DNA of 64,000 bases from NCBI RefSeq assembly GCF_030317145.1, contig NZ_JASZYE010000008.1:62001-126000 (forward strand), given 5' to 3'. This document shows, one piece after another, positions 1-8,181 of the stretch (positions within the stretch are counted from its first letter, which is position 1; each line of letters opens with the position of its first letter). Below the pieces are notes generated by a model. That model ran no database searches. It saw only the letters and a list, made by a program, of their open reading frames with translations, and was not told where the DNA came from. Made by a program: the position numbers and the translations under genes. Source of the stretch: Variovorax flavidus. Its GTDB lineage: Bacteria; Pseudomonadota; Gammaproteobacteria; Burkholderiales; Burkholderiaceae_C.

Positions 1-156
1 GGGGAACTGGGCGGGATCGGAATCGAGATAGGTGCGGCCGACCTCGCCGGGGAAGTGGAAGTCGGGGCGGGGAAGTATTTCAGGGGTGCTGTTCGCGGGG
101 ACGGCCTCTGCGGAGGCTTGCTTGCGCGACACGGGACTGCTGGGCTTCTTTGCCAT
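1..156 (-). CDS. arylsulfatase, N-terminal 52 residues (runs off the left edge)
   Basis: Only the first 52 codons are inside the window. The reverse-strand ATG at 156 is preceded by a good ribosome binding site (CCAGGAG, 6 bases before the ATG). The peptide has a Ser/Ala-rich leader, then LPRPDFHFPGEVGRTYLDSD, which I recognise as the conserved N-terminal segment of large bacterial arylsulfatases that precedes the metal-binding LLDDVG region. The catalytic domain with the formylglycine cysteine lies outside the window, so activity cannot be judged. Family members hydrolyse sulfate esters and need a formylglycine-generating enzyme. A 16-bp near-palindrome lies 108 bases upstream, and a similar one precedes the sulfatase at 24583-26094. 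Confidence 0.7.
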   Translation of the reverse strand, partial: MAKKPSSPVSRKQASAEAVPANSTPEILPRPDFHFPGEVGRTYLDSDPAQFP

Positions 157-263
157 CGCTTCGCTCCTGGAGTGGCTTCGCGAACCGGGTCCAGGGGCAA
201 GGCGCCGCCTTCTTGCCGTCGCGAGCAGGGCGCAAGCGTGACCCGCGTCGGCGTCGCGCGCAA

Positions 264-279
264 TTGCACATTGGTGCAA
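264..279. promoter_or_regulatory. 16-bp operator-like inverted repeat upstream of the arylsulfatase
   Basis: TTGCACATTGGTGCAA is a perfect 6-bp inverted repeat (TTGCAC / GTGCAA) around a 4-base centre, in the gap between the arylsulfatase start (156) and the SET-protein stop (296). It resembles TTGCACCTTAGGGCAA at 26172-26187, upstream of the second sulfatase, with 13 of 16 positions identical. Binding by a shared repressor or activator is inference; no regulator for it is identifiable here. Confidence 0.4.
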
Positions 280-295
280 GCGCCCGGCGCGCGAC

Positions 296-778
296 TCACG
301 AAGCTGAGTCGACCTCGGCGGGCGCGAGCATCGTGCCGCGACAGTTCGCGGAGCCGCAATGGCAGGGGTATTTCGAGGCGGGCGATCCGTCGTCCGCCGT
401 CAGGCAGTAGTCGATGAACAATTCGTCCCCTGCCTCCACGGGCACGATCGTCTGGAACTTCAGCACCAGGCGGCCTGCGTCGTCATACTCCTCGACCGCT
501 TCGCAGTTGGGGTCGCAGGCGTGATTCAGGTGGCGCGTGCCATTGCCGCCCTTGGCGCCGTCGATGGTCTCGTGGTTCGACAACGTGAACAGGTAGGTCA
601 GCTGGTCATCCCACGCCTTCGCCGCGATTTCCTCCTTGGAGTAGCGGCGGCCTTCATAGAGGCCCAGCAATGCGAAAGCGGGCAGGTCCCGCGTCGCGAA
701 GGCGCCGAGCCCGTGGACCCCGCTGGGCGCCACCCTGATGTACGGGGTGGAGGATGTGTGTTTGCGATGCTTTGCCAT
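296..778 (-). CDS. SET-domain protein (putative protein-lysine methyltransferase)
   Basis: About 160 residues. A SET fold is indicated by an N-terminal GVHGLGAFA segment (residues 21-29), the RHLNHACDPNC motif near residues 82-92 that forms the pseudoknot and binds S-adenosylmethionine, ELFIDY near 119-124 with the catalytic tyrosine, and a post-SET zinc motif CHCGSANCRG near 139-148. Such small bacterial SET proteins are presumed to methylate lysines; the substrate is unknown. An in-frame GTG at 823 could add 15 residues, but the ATG at 778 gives the usual MAKHRKH-type start. No Shine-Dalgarno precedes the ATG; a TACAAT hexamer ends 10 bases before it, so the mRNA may be leaderless. It lies 51 bases downstream of the dehydratase gene on the same strand. 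Confidence 0.8.
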   Translation of the reverse strand: MAKHRKHTSSTPYIRVAPSGVHGLGAFATRDLPAFALLGLYEGRRYSKEEIAAKAWDDQLTYLFTLSNHETIDGAKGGNGTRHLNHACDPNCEAVEEYDDAGRLVLKFQTIVPVEAGDELFIDYCLTADDGSPASKYPCHCGSANCRGTMLAPAEVDSAS

Positions 779-829
779 GGGGGTGGAAATTGTAGGTGGC
801 GCTCGCGGCGCCCCGCTACCCACGCATGG

Positions 830-2548
830 CTACTCGGGCACTTTCCCGTTCATCCCGGCCGCCCGCAGGAAGTCGAAGTCCACACCCTGGTCGGCCTGCG
901 TGACAGATTGAAGGAACAGCTTGAGGTAGCCGCGTTCGGCAGTCGGCGCCGTCACGGGCGACTCCTTCGCCCGCCGCGCCAGTTCCTCATCGGTCACGAG
1001 CAGCGCAATCTCGCGGTCCCGCACGCTCAAGCGAATCCGGTCGCCATTGCGCACGTAAGCCAGCGGACCGCCGACAGCCGACTCGGGCGTGACGTGAAGC
1101 ACGATGGTCCCGAATGCCGTCCCGCTCATGCGTCCATCGGAGATGCGAACGATGTCCTTCACGCCCGCGCGTGCCAGCTTGCGCGGGATGGGGATGTAGC
1201 CCGCCTCGGGCATGCCGGGCGCGCCCTTGGGGCCGATGTTCTTCAACACCAGCACGTCCTGCGCAGTGACGTCCAGGTCATCGCTGTCGATCCGCGTGAG
1301 CAGGTCCTCGGTGTTCTCGAACACGACCGCGCGGCCTTCGTGCTCCATCAGCTGCGGGTCGGCGGCCGACTGCTTGATGATGGCGCCGCCCGGCGCCAGG
1401 TTGCCGCGCAGCACGGCGATGCCGCCTTGCGGATAGATGGGGTTGGCGATGGGCCGCACGACATCCTGCTTGAAGCCCGCGCCGTGGCGCTCTATCTCTT
1501 CGCCCAGCGTGCGGCCGGTGACTGTCATCGCGTCGAGCCGCAGCAGCGGCTTGAGCTCGCGCAGCAGGGTCGCCATGCCGCCCGCATGATGAAAGTCTTC
1601 CATGTAGTGCTGCCCGGACGGCTTCAGGTCCAGCAGCACGGGTGTGTCGCGGCCCATGCGGTCGAGTGCGGCCAAGTCGATCTCCAGGCCCATGCGCCCC
1701 GCAATGGCGGTCAGGTGCACGATGCCGTTGGTCGAGCCGCCGATCGCCAGCAGCACGCGCATCGCGTTCTCGAAGGCGGCGGGGGTCAGCACCTTGTCGA
1801 TGGTCAATCGATCGCGCGCCATCTGCACGGCCTGCGTCCCGGTCTGCTCGGCGATGCGGATGCGGTCGGCGGTGACGGCCGGTGGCGATGCGCCGCCCGG
1901 CATCGTCATGCCCAGCGCCTCGGCGATGCAGGCCATGGTGCTGGCCGTGCCCATCACCGAGCAGGTGCCGACGCTGGCGACGAGCTGGTTGTTCACGTCG
2001 GCGACTTCGTCTTCATCGATCTCGCTTGCGCGGAACTTGCCCCAGTAGCGGCGGCAGTCGGTGCAGGCGCCGACGCGCTCGCTGCGGTGGCTGCCGGTCA
2101 ACATCGATCCAGTGATGAGCTGGATGGTGGGGATGCCGGCCGACGCCGCGCCCATGAGCTGCGCGGGCACGGTCTTGTCGCAGCCGCCGATGAGCACGAC
2201 GGCATCCATCGGCTGGGCGCGCACCATTTCCTCGGTGTCCATCGACATGAGGTTGCGCAGGTACATGCTGGTCGGCGCGGCAAAGCTCTCATGGATGGAG
2301 ATGGTCGGAAACTCCATCGGCAGGCCGCCGGCCAGCATCACGCCGCGCTTGACCGCCTCGATGAGTTGCGGCGCGTTGCCGTGGCAGGGGTTGTAGGCGC
2401 TGCCGGTGTTGGCAATGCCGACCACGGGCCGGTCGAGCGCGGAGTCGGTGTAGCCCGCACCCTTGATGAAGGCCTTGCGAAGGAACAGGGAGAAGCCCTG
2501 GTCGCCGTAGCTGGTGAGCCCCTTCCTGAGGCCGGTTGGCTTGTCCAT
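830..2548 (-). CDS. IlvD/Edd-family dehydratase (dihydroxy-acid or sugar-acid dehydratase)
   Basis: 572 residues, full length for the family. These iron-sulfur and Mg2+-dependent enzymes remove water from 2,3-dihydroxy acids or aldonates to give 2-keto acids. Visible hallmarks are NPCHG (about residue 55), GGCDKTVPAQLMG (about 122-134) and GTCSVMGTASTM (about 193-204), which carry the three conserved cysteines, and the C-terminal DGRMSGTAFG segment. FRASEID, ACTDCRRYWGKF and the companion genes point to the L-arabinonate/pentonate dehydratase side of the family rather than housekeeping IlvD, but sequence alone does not fix the substrate. It is the third gene of a close same-strand group: NTF2-like protein, molybdopterin-type protein (17 bases upstream), this enzyme, SET protein. 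Confidence 0.85.
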   Translation of the reverse strand: MDKPTGLRKGLTSYGDQGFSLFLRKAFIKGAGYTDSALDRPVVGIANTGSAYNPCHGNAPQLIEAVKRGVMLAGGLPMEFPTISIHESFAAPTSMYLRNLMSMDTEEMVRAQPMDAVVLIGGCDKTVPAQLMGAASAGIPTIQLITGSMLTGSHRSERVGACTDCRRYWGKFRASEIDEDEVADVNNQLVASVGTCSVMGTASTMACIAEALGMTMPGGASPPAVTADRIRIAEQTGTQAVQMARDRLTIDKVLTPAAFENAMRVLLAIGGSTNGIVHLTAIAGRMGLEIDLAALDRMGRDTPVLLDLKPSGQHYMEDFHHAGGMATLLRELKPLLRLDAMTVTGRTLGEEIERHGAGFKQDVVRPIANPIYPQGGIAVLRGNLAPGGAIIKQSAADPQLMEHEGRAVVFENTEDLLTRIDSDDLDVTAQDVLVLKNIGPKGAPGMPEAGYIPIPRKLARAGVKDIVRISDGRMSGTAFGTIVLHVTPESAVGGPLAYVRNGDRIRLSVRDREIALLVTDEELARRAKESPVTAPTAERGYLKLFLQSVTQADQGVDFDFLRAAGMNGKVPE

Positions 2549-2565
2549 GGTTCAGCGTGCAGCGA

Positions 2566-3150
2566 TCAACCGCGCGTGACTTCGATGCTGTAGAGCCCCC
2601 ACGGGCACAGCGCGAAGCGTTCCTTGAGCGGCTTGTCCTTGAACGCGGCGAGCGTGTCCGCCTCATAGATCGCCCACTGCGGGCCGAGCCCACCGAGCGC
2701 GAGCGGCGTGCCGTCGATCTCGGTGGCCACGATCATGCGGTAGGCACGTGCGTTCGCCATGCTCAGCGGCACGACGTAGCCATCCACCGCGCGAAGGGCG
2801 ATCGTCACTTCACTGGTCGTCGGAACGCCCGCCGCTTCCAGCACGCTCGTCAGCAGCGGGCCTGCCAGCGCGTGCATCTTGGCGTCGTATTCGAGCGTGG
2901 CCTTGATGCGGGTGACGGGCAGACGGCGCAAGGCGTCGGAGTCGAACACGAAGGCCTTGTCGAACTTGACGCCGTGCTTGACCAGCAGCTGGTCGAGCGC
3001 CGGGTCGACCGCGCCCCGGTTCGACTTGCCGATCGCGCCGCTGACGGTGAGGAGACCCGGGCCCTTGCGCTCCGGGTCGGCCGCTAGTGCATCGACTGCG
3101 GGCCACAGTCCGGCGAGTGCTGCCGTGCCCAGGAAGTGACGTTTGTTCAT
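2566..3150 (-). CDS. exported protein of the small molybdopterin-binding (SUOX-like) type
   Basis: 194 residues from the ATG at 3150; a longer reading frame exists upstream but lacks the signal peptide at its start. MNKRHFLGTAALAGLWPAVDALAAD is a short secretion signal. The remainder (VTRIKATLEYDAKMHALAGPLL, VTIALRAVDGYVVPLS, RAYRMIVATEIDGTPL, GPQWAIYEAD) resembles the short SUOX-fold proteins annotated as oxidoreductase molybdopterin-binding domain. I see no obvious cofactor cysteine, so it may bind no cofactor. It probably acts in the periplasm. It sits 11 bases after the NTF2-like gene and 17 bases before the dehydratase gene, suggesting co-transcription. Confidence 0.55.
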   Translation of the reverse strand: MNKRHFLGTAALAGLWPAVDALAADPERKGPGLLTVSGAIGKSNRGAVDPALDQLLVKHGVKFDKAFVFDSDALRRLPVTRIKATLEYDAKMHALAGPLLTSVLEAAGVPTTSEVTIALRAVDGYVVPLSMANARAYRMIVATEIDGTPLALGGLGPQWAIYEADTLAAFKDKPLKERFALCPWGLYSIEVTRG

Positions 3151-3161
3151 CCAGCCATTGT

Positions 3162-3560
3162 CTACTTCGCGTGGAGTCTGGAGGCGGTGTCGCCTGTCCC
3201 GACCCAGCGGCTGATCTTGGTGCCTTCCTTCCACGTGAACACCTGGATCCATTCGGATTCGTGCACCTTGCCGTCCGGCAACGCGCGGCCCTTGACGCGG
3301 CCGAGGACCGTCACGTGATTGGGGCCTTCGAGGAACTCGCGCGGCTCGAACTCCAGGATCTCATCGGCCTGGGCCAGCTTGCCGAACCACTCGGCCACCT
3401 GCTGCTTGCCCTTGCAGGTGCCGCCGTAGGGCGTGCCGGTGTCGGGGGTGGCGAGGAATTTCCATTCCACGTCATCCGCGAGCAGATCCAGCAGCGCCGG
3501 AATGTCGCGCTTGCCGAACGCTGCATAACCTTGCTTGGCGATCTCGGTGGGGGTGCCCAT
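3162..3560 (-). CDS. NTF2-like / SnoaL-like small protein
   Basis: 132 residues with the pattern of the ketosteroid-isomerase-like cone fold: an N-terminal helix (EIAKQGYAAFGKRDIPALLDLLADDVEWKF), then strands containing TYGGT-like PYGGTCKGKQQVAEWF and the C-terminal IQVFTWKEGTKISRWVGTGDT. Members are small hydrolases, isomerases or binding proteins; the function cannot be assigned. The ATG at 3560 follows AAGGAGAAGCGCC, a clear ribosome binding site. It is probably the first gene of the dehydratase group. Confidence 0.7.
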   Translation of the reverse strand: MGTPTEIAKQGYAAFGKRDIPALLDLLADDVEWKFLATPDTGTPYGGTCKGKQQVAEWFGKLAQADEILEFEPREFLEGPNHVTVLGRVKGRALPDGKVHESEWIQVFTWKEGTKISRWVGTGDTASRLHAK

Positions 3561-3656
3561 GGCGCTTCTCCTTGGAATGAGGGGCCATGAGTTTGCGCGC
3601 CTGAAGGCCCGTCCGGAGGGCCTCCAGGCGCGTTCAAATGTAAGTGTTTTGTATTC

Positions 3657-4718
3657 TTATTGGGCTGGCGCCGCGTCCAGCCATTGCTTCATCTGCGTCT
3701 TCCAGAACTTCGCGTTGGCGGTGGTGCCATGGCCGCGTGTGTCTTCGCTGGCCGGAATGAGAAGGAACTTCGCGTTCTTCAGCCGCTTGAGCTCGCGCTC
3801 CATGATGCCCAGCTCGGGCGGATTGCGTTCGTCGTCCGCCGAGTTGATGGCGAGGAGGGGCGCACGAATGCGCTCCAGCTGCGGCGCGGCGTTGTAGTCG
3901 CGCGAGGAATCCCACTGGTAGAGGAAGTCGTTGGCGTCGGCCGTGAAAGGCGCTGCCAGTCGCGCATCCAGCAGCTTGTCCGCTGCCGCGCGGGTCGGCG
4001 CCATCTTCTGGTACGCCAGCGAACCGCCGTTGGAGACGATGCCGAAATAGGCGTTGGCCGCGCGCACGGCCTGGGGCTGCGTCGTGTAGTTGCCGTTGTT
4101 CCAGGCCGGGTCGTTGCGGATCGAGTCGATGACGATCCGCCGCATCATCCAGTTGCGGCTCGACATCTCGGTGGGCTGCGAAGCCATCGGCACCAGTGCA
4201 TCCATGAACTCGGGGTGCTGCGCGCCCCAGATCCACGTCTGCATGCCACCCATCGAATTGCCGATGACGAGGCGCAGGTGCTTCACGCCGAGCCCCTCGG
4301 TGAGCAGCCGGAACTGGCCCTGCACCATGTCGTCGTAGTTGTAGAGCGGGAACTTCGTCCGCAGGCCGTCCGACGGCTTGGACGACTTGCCATGGCCCAG
4401 GGCATCCGGAAGGATGACGAAGTACTTGCTGGCGTCGAGAGGCTGCCCCGGCCCGAAGAGTTCGTCGCCGAAGGCCGGCGACAGCATGCCGGTCCCGGAG
4501 CCGGACGTGCCGTGCAACACCAGCACGGCCGGATTCGACGGCGAACCCAGCGTGGTGTAGTGCAGTCGCACTTCAGGCAGGACTTCGCCGGTGTGGAAGC
4601 GGAAGTCCTTGGCGATCCAGTCGCCTTCCTTGGCGGGGGGCGTGTCGGCCGCCCAGGCGGTGACTGCGGCGCAGCACAGAAGCAGCCATGTAGTGAACGT
4701 CTGACGCAGAATCCTCAT
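3657..4718 (-). CDS. exported alpha/beta hydrolase, homoserine O-acetyltransferase-like
   Basis: 353 residues. The ATG at 4718 has AAGGAGACATTC in front and begins a clean signal peptide (MRILRQTFTTWLLLCCAAVTAWAAD), so export to the periplasm is likely; upstream in-frame codons do not look coding. The alpha/beta-hydrolase core shows VLVLHGTSGSGTGM (oxyanion region), the nucleophile elbow GNSMGG near residues 156-161, an acid region INSADDERNP and a histidine in DTRGHGTT. The architecture is that of MetX-like proteins, but the signal peptide argues against methionine synthesis and for an esterase-type role. It is divergent from the DUF899 gene, with 63 bases between starts. Confidence 0.8.
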   Translation of the reverse strand: MRILRQTFTTWLLLCCAAVTAWAADTPPAKEGDWIAKDFRFHTGEVLPEVRLHYTTLGSPSNPAVLVLHGTSGSGTGMLSPAFGDELFGPGQPLDASKYFVILPDALGHGKSSKPSDGLRTKFPLYNYDDMVQGQFRLLTEGLGVKHLRLVIGNSMGGMQTWIWGAQHPEFMDALVPMASQPTEMSSRNWMMRRIVIDSIRNDPAWNNGNYTTQPQAVRAANAYFGIVSNGGSLAYQKMAPTRAAADKLLDARLAAPFTADANDFLYQWDSSRDYNAAPQLERIRAPLLAINSADDERNPPELGIMERELKRLKNAKFLLIPASEDTRGHGTTANAKFWKTQMKQWLDAAPAQ

Positions 4719-4781
4719 GAATGTCTCCTTGGAAAACCGTCGTTGTTTTCCATACTCTAGGCGCAAACAAGGAGCAAAGGC

Positions 4782-5483
4782 ATGCCGCAAACGCTGACCC
4801 CCGCCGCAGAGCTGGCGAAGAAGGCGAAGACGCCGTTCCCTGGCGCATCGGCCGAATACGCCGCCGCCCGACAGGCTCTGCTGGCCGAAGAGATCGAGTT
4901 TCGCCGCCACATGACGCGCCTGGTCGAGCAGCGCCAGGACCTGCCGGCCGGCCCGGTGATCGAGAAGAACTACCGCTTCAAGGACGAACAGGCCTTCGAG
5001 GTGGGGCTGCTCGACCTGTTCGGCGACAAGGACACGCTCGTCACCTATTTCTGGATGTACGGGCCGCAGCGCGAACGGCCGTGCCCGATGTGCACCAACC
5101 TGTTGGGTGCGCTGAACGGCAATGCCGCGGACATCAAGCAGCGTGTAGCGCTCAGGGTGCTGGGGCGCTCGCCGGTGGAGCGGCAGTACGCCTTTGCGCA
5201 GGAGCGCGGCTGGCGCGACCTGAACTTCGTGCAGACCATCGGCGACGACTATGCGAAGGACATCGGCGTGCTGCAGCCCGACGGGAGCGAGTACCCGGCG
5301 CTGATCGTGTTCAAGCGCGACGGCGACAAGGTCCGCCTGTTCTGGGCCGGCGAGATGACGGGCGAGATGGCCGACCCCGGCCAGGACCCGCGCGGCGCGC
5401 CCGACATCGCCTCGCTCTGGTCCATCCTCGACCTGACGCCGGGCGGGCGCGGCGCCGACTGGTATCCGAAGCTCCAGTACTAA
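4782..5483 (+). CDS. DUF899 thioredoxin-like protein
   Basis: 233 residues. The N-terminal helix-rich part (AELAKKAKTPFPGASAEYAAARQALLAEEIEFRRHM) and the core FGDKDTLVTYFWMYGPQRERPCPMCT followed by LNFVQTIGDDYAKDIG are typical of DUF899, a thioredoxin-fold family of unknown function. CPMC near residue 104 is a CxxC pair that could be redox active. AAGGAGCAAAGGC precedes the ATG. It is transcribed away from the exported hydrolase gene and ends 4 bases before the convergent antiporter gene. Confidence 0.8.
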   Translation: MPQTLTPAAELAKKAKTPFPGASAEYAAARQALLAEEIEFRRHMTRLVEQRQDLPAGPVIEKNYRFKDEQAFEVGLLDLFGDKDTLVTYFWMYGPQRERPCPMCTNLLGALNGNAADIKQRVALRVLGRSPVERQYAFAQERGWRDLNFVQTIGDDYAKDIGVLQPDGSEYPALIVFKRDGDKVRLFWAGEMTGEMADPGQDPRGAPDIASLWSILDLTPGGRGADWYPKLQY

Positions 5484-5487
5484 GGCG

Positions 5488-7053
5488 TCAATCCGGCCTG
5501 CCGCCGCCGGCGCTGAGTTCCGCCCAGTCGAGTTCCTGCACCAGCACCCGGTAGGCGTCGTCGCCGATCACGTCATCGCGGCGAAGCTCGAATGCGCGCT
5601 GCCGCGCCACGGTGATCGCATGGCGGCGAAGCGGTCCGCCGGGCACTTCATCGACGCGCGTGTCAGCCGTCTGGCTGGTATTCAGTTCGACCACCGCGCC
5701 GTATTCCTTGCGCAGCAGCTTTGCCGAAAGCGTGTCGTCGTCCTTGATCGCGTCGAGCAGCGCGCCGTACGCATGCGTGCGGCCGAGCCGGATCTCGCGG
5801 CCGACCGGGTCGTCGTCGGTCAGGCCCATGGCGCGGATTAGCGGCGCCATCGTCAGGCCCTGCAGCACCAGCGTGCCGAGCACGACCGCGAAGGCGCACA
5901 GCAGGATCAGGTCGCGGAACGGAAAGGGCGTGCCGTCGGGCAGCGTCTCGGGAATGGCGAAGGCCGCCGCCAGTGTGACGATGCCGCGCATGCCCGCCCA
6001 CGAGAGCACGATGCCGCTGCCGAGCGTGGGTTTTGGATGCGGCGGCTCGCCGGGCTTCGCGCTGCGCCGACGCTTGAGCGCCTGGTAGACCATCACCCAC
6101 GCGAAGCGCGCCAGGATCGTCACGCCCAGCACCACCGCAGCGGTGATGAGCGCATCGGCCTGCCCGCCGCTGGCTTCGAGCCGCGTCCAGATCGGCCGCA
6201 ACTGCATGCCGATCAGCACGAAGGCGAACGCGTTCAGCACGAAGACCACCGTCTCCCATACCGCGAAGATCGGCACGCGCATGCGCGCCGGCATCTGCTG
6301 CCCGCCACGCCGCGCGATGGTCATCGCATAGGCGACCAGCGTCAGGATGCCGGAGAGCCCGATCGCCTCGGCTGCGATCCACACGCCGAAGGTCAGCGCA
6401 AACATCACGATCAGCGCGATCGGCACCTCGCGCAGGCTGATCGTCAGTGGCCCCAGCACGCGGGCGCAGGCGATGCCTGCGGCGATGCTGCCGAAGACGG
6501 TCAGCAGGAACACCGGCGCGAAACTGCCGAAGCCGAGGTGTCCGGCCATCATGGTCATGATGGCGAGCCGGTAGACCAGCAGTGCGCTCGCGTCGTTGAG
6601 GAGGCTTTCGCCTTCGAGGATCTTCAGCAGCTTGTGCGGCAGCTTCACCTGGCGCATCACCGCAGTCGCTGCCGCCGCATCGGGCGGCGCGACGATGGCA
6701 CCGAGCGCGATCGCGACCGGCCACGGCATGCCGGGCACCAGCCAGCGCGCCGTGAACGCGACCGCCAGCACGGTCGTGCCGACCGCCGCGATGACGAGCC
6801 CGGCCACTGGCCGCCAGTTGGCCCGCAGGTCGCGCAGGGAGGTGTCGTAGGCCGCGTCGACCAGCACCGGCGCGACGAAGAGCGTCAGCGCGAGGTGCGG
6901 GTCCAGTGTCCAGTTCGGGCTCTCGGGCACGAAGGCGAGCAGCGTGCCGCCGAGCGCGAGGAAGGTCGGGTAGGGTGCGCCGAGCTTGCGCGCCAGCGCC
7001 GCCAGCAGTGCCGCGCCGAGCAGCAGCACGATGATCCATTCGAACGTCGCCAT
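5488..7053 (-). CDS. Na+/H+ antiporter, CPA1 family
   Basis: 521 residues with about 12 hydrophobic segments over residues 5-405 and a hydrophilic C-terminal tail. The family core is visible: ALGAIVAPPDAAAATAVMRQVKLPHKLLKILEGESLLNDASALLVYRLA, including the acidic APPDA and ND positions used for ion exchange, and the later GSGIVLSWAGMRGIVTLAAAFAIPE segment. It should exchange Na+ or another cation for protons at the inner membrane. It stands alone, convergent with the DUF899 gene. The 117 bases to the aldo/keto reductase gene contain no recognisable gene. Confidence 0.9.
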   Translation of the reverse strand: MATFEWIIVLLLGAALLAALARKLGAPYPTFLALGGTLLAFVPESPNWTLDPHLALTLFVAPVLVDAAYDTSLRDLRANWRPVAGLVIAAVGTTVLAVAFTARWLVPGMPWPVAIALGAIVAPPDAAAATAVMRQVKLPHKLLKILEGESLLNDASALLVYRLAIMTMMAGHLGFGSFAPVFLLTVFGSIAAGIACARVLGPLTISLREVPIALIVMFALTFGVWIAAEAIGLSGILTLVAYAMTIARRGGQQMPARMRVPIFAVWETVVFVLNAFAFVLIGMQLRPIWTRLEASGGQADALITAAVVLGVTILARFAWVMVYQALKRRRSAKPGEPPHPKPTLGSGIVLSWAGMRGIVTLAAAFAIPETLPDGTPFPFRDLILLCAFAVVLGTLVLQGLTMAPLIRAMGLTDDDPVGREIRLGRTHAYGALLDAIKDDDTLSAKLLRKEYGAVVELNTSQTADTRVDEVPGGPLRRHAITVARQRAFELRRDDVIGDDAYRVLVQELDWAELSAGGGRPD

Positions 7054-7170
7054 GGTCGAGAGGTGTCCTTCTCCGGAAGGACGCCATTGTGTGCCGGCGC
7101 TTTGCTCGGGCCGCGCTCACGCGAATGGCGCGGGGTCGATCCGGCCCCGATGACGGTGGCACTGTTCAGC

Positions 7171-8181
<1,011 letters not shown>

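Noticed and set aside
359-2593. 744-codon forward frame opposite the IlvD/Edd gene
   Set aside because: Antisense to a full-length dehydratase, no ribosome site or domain.
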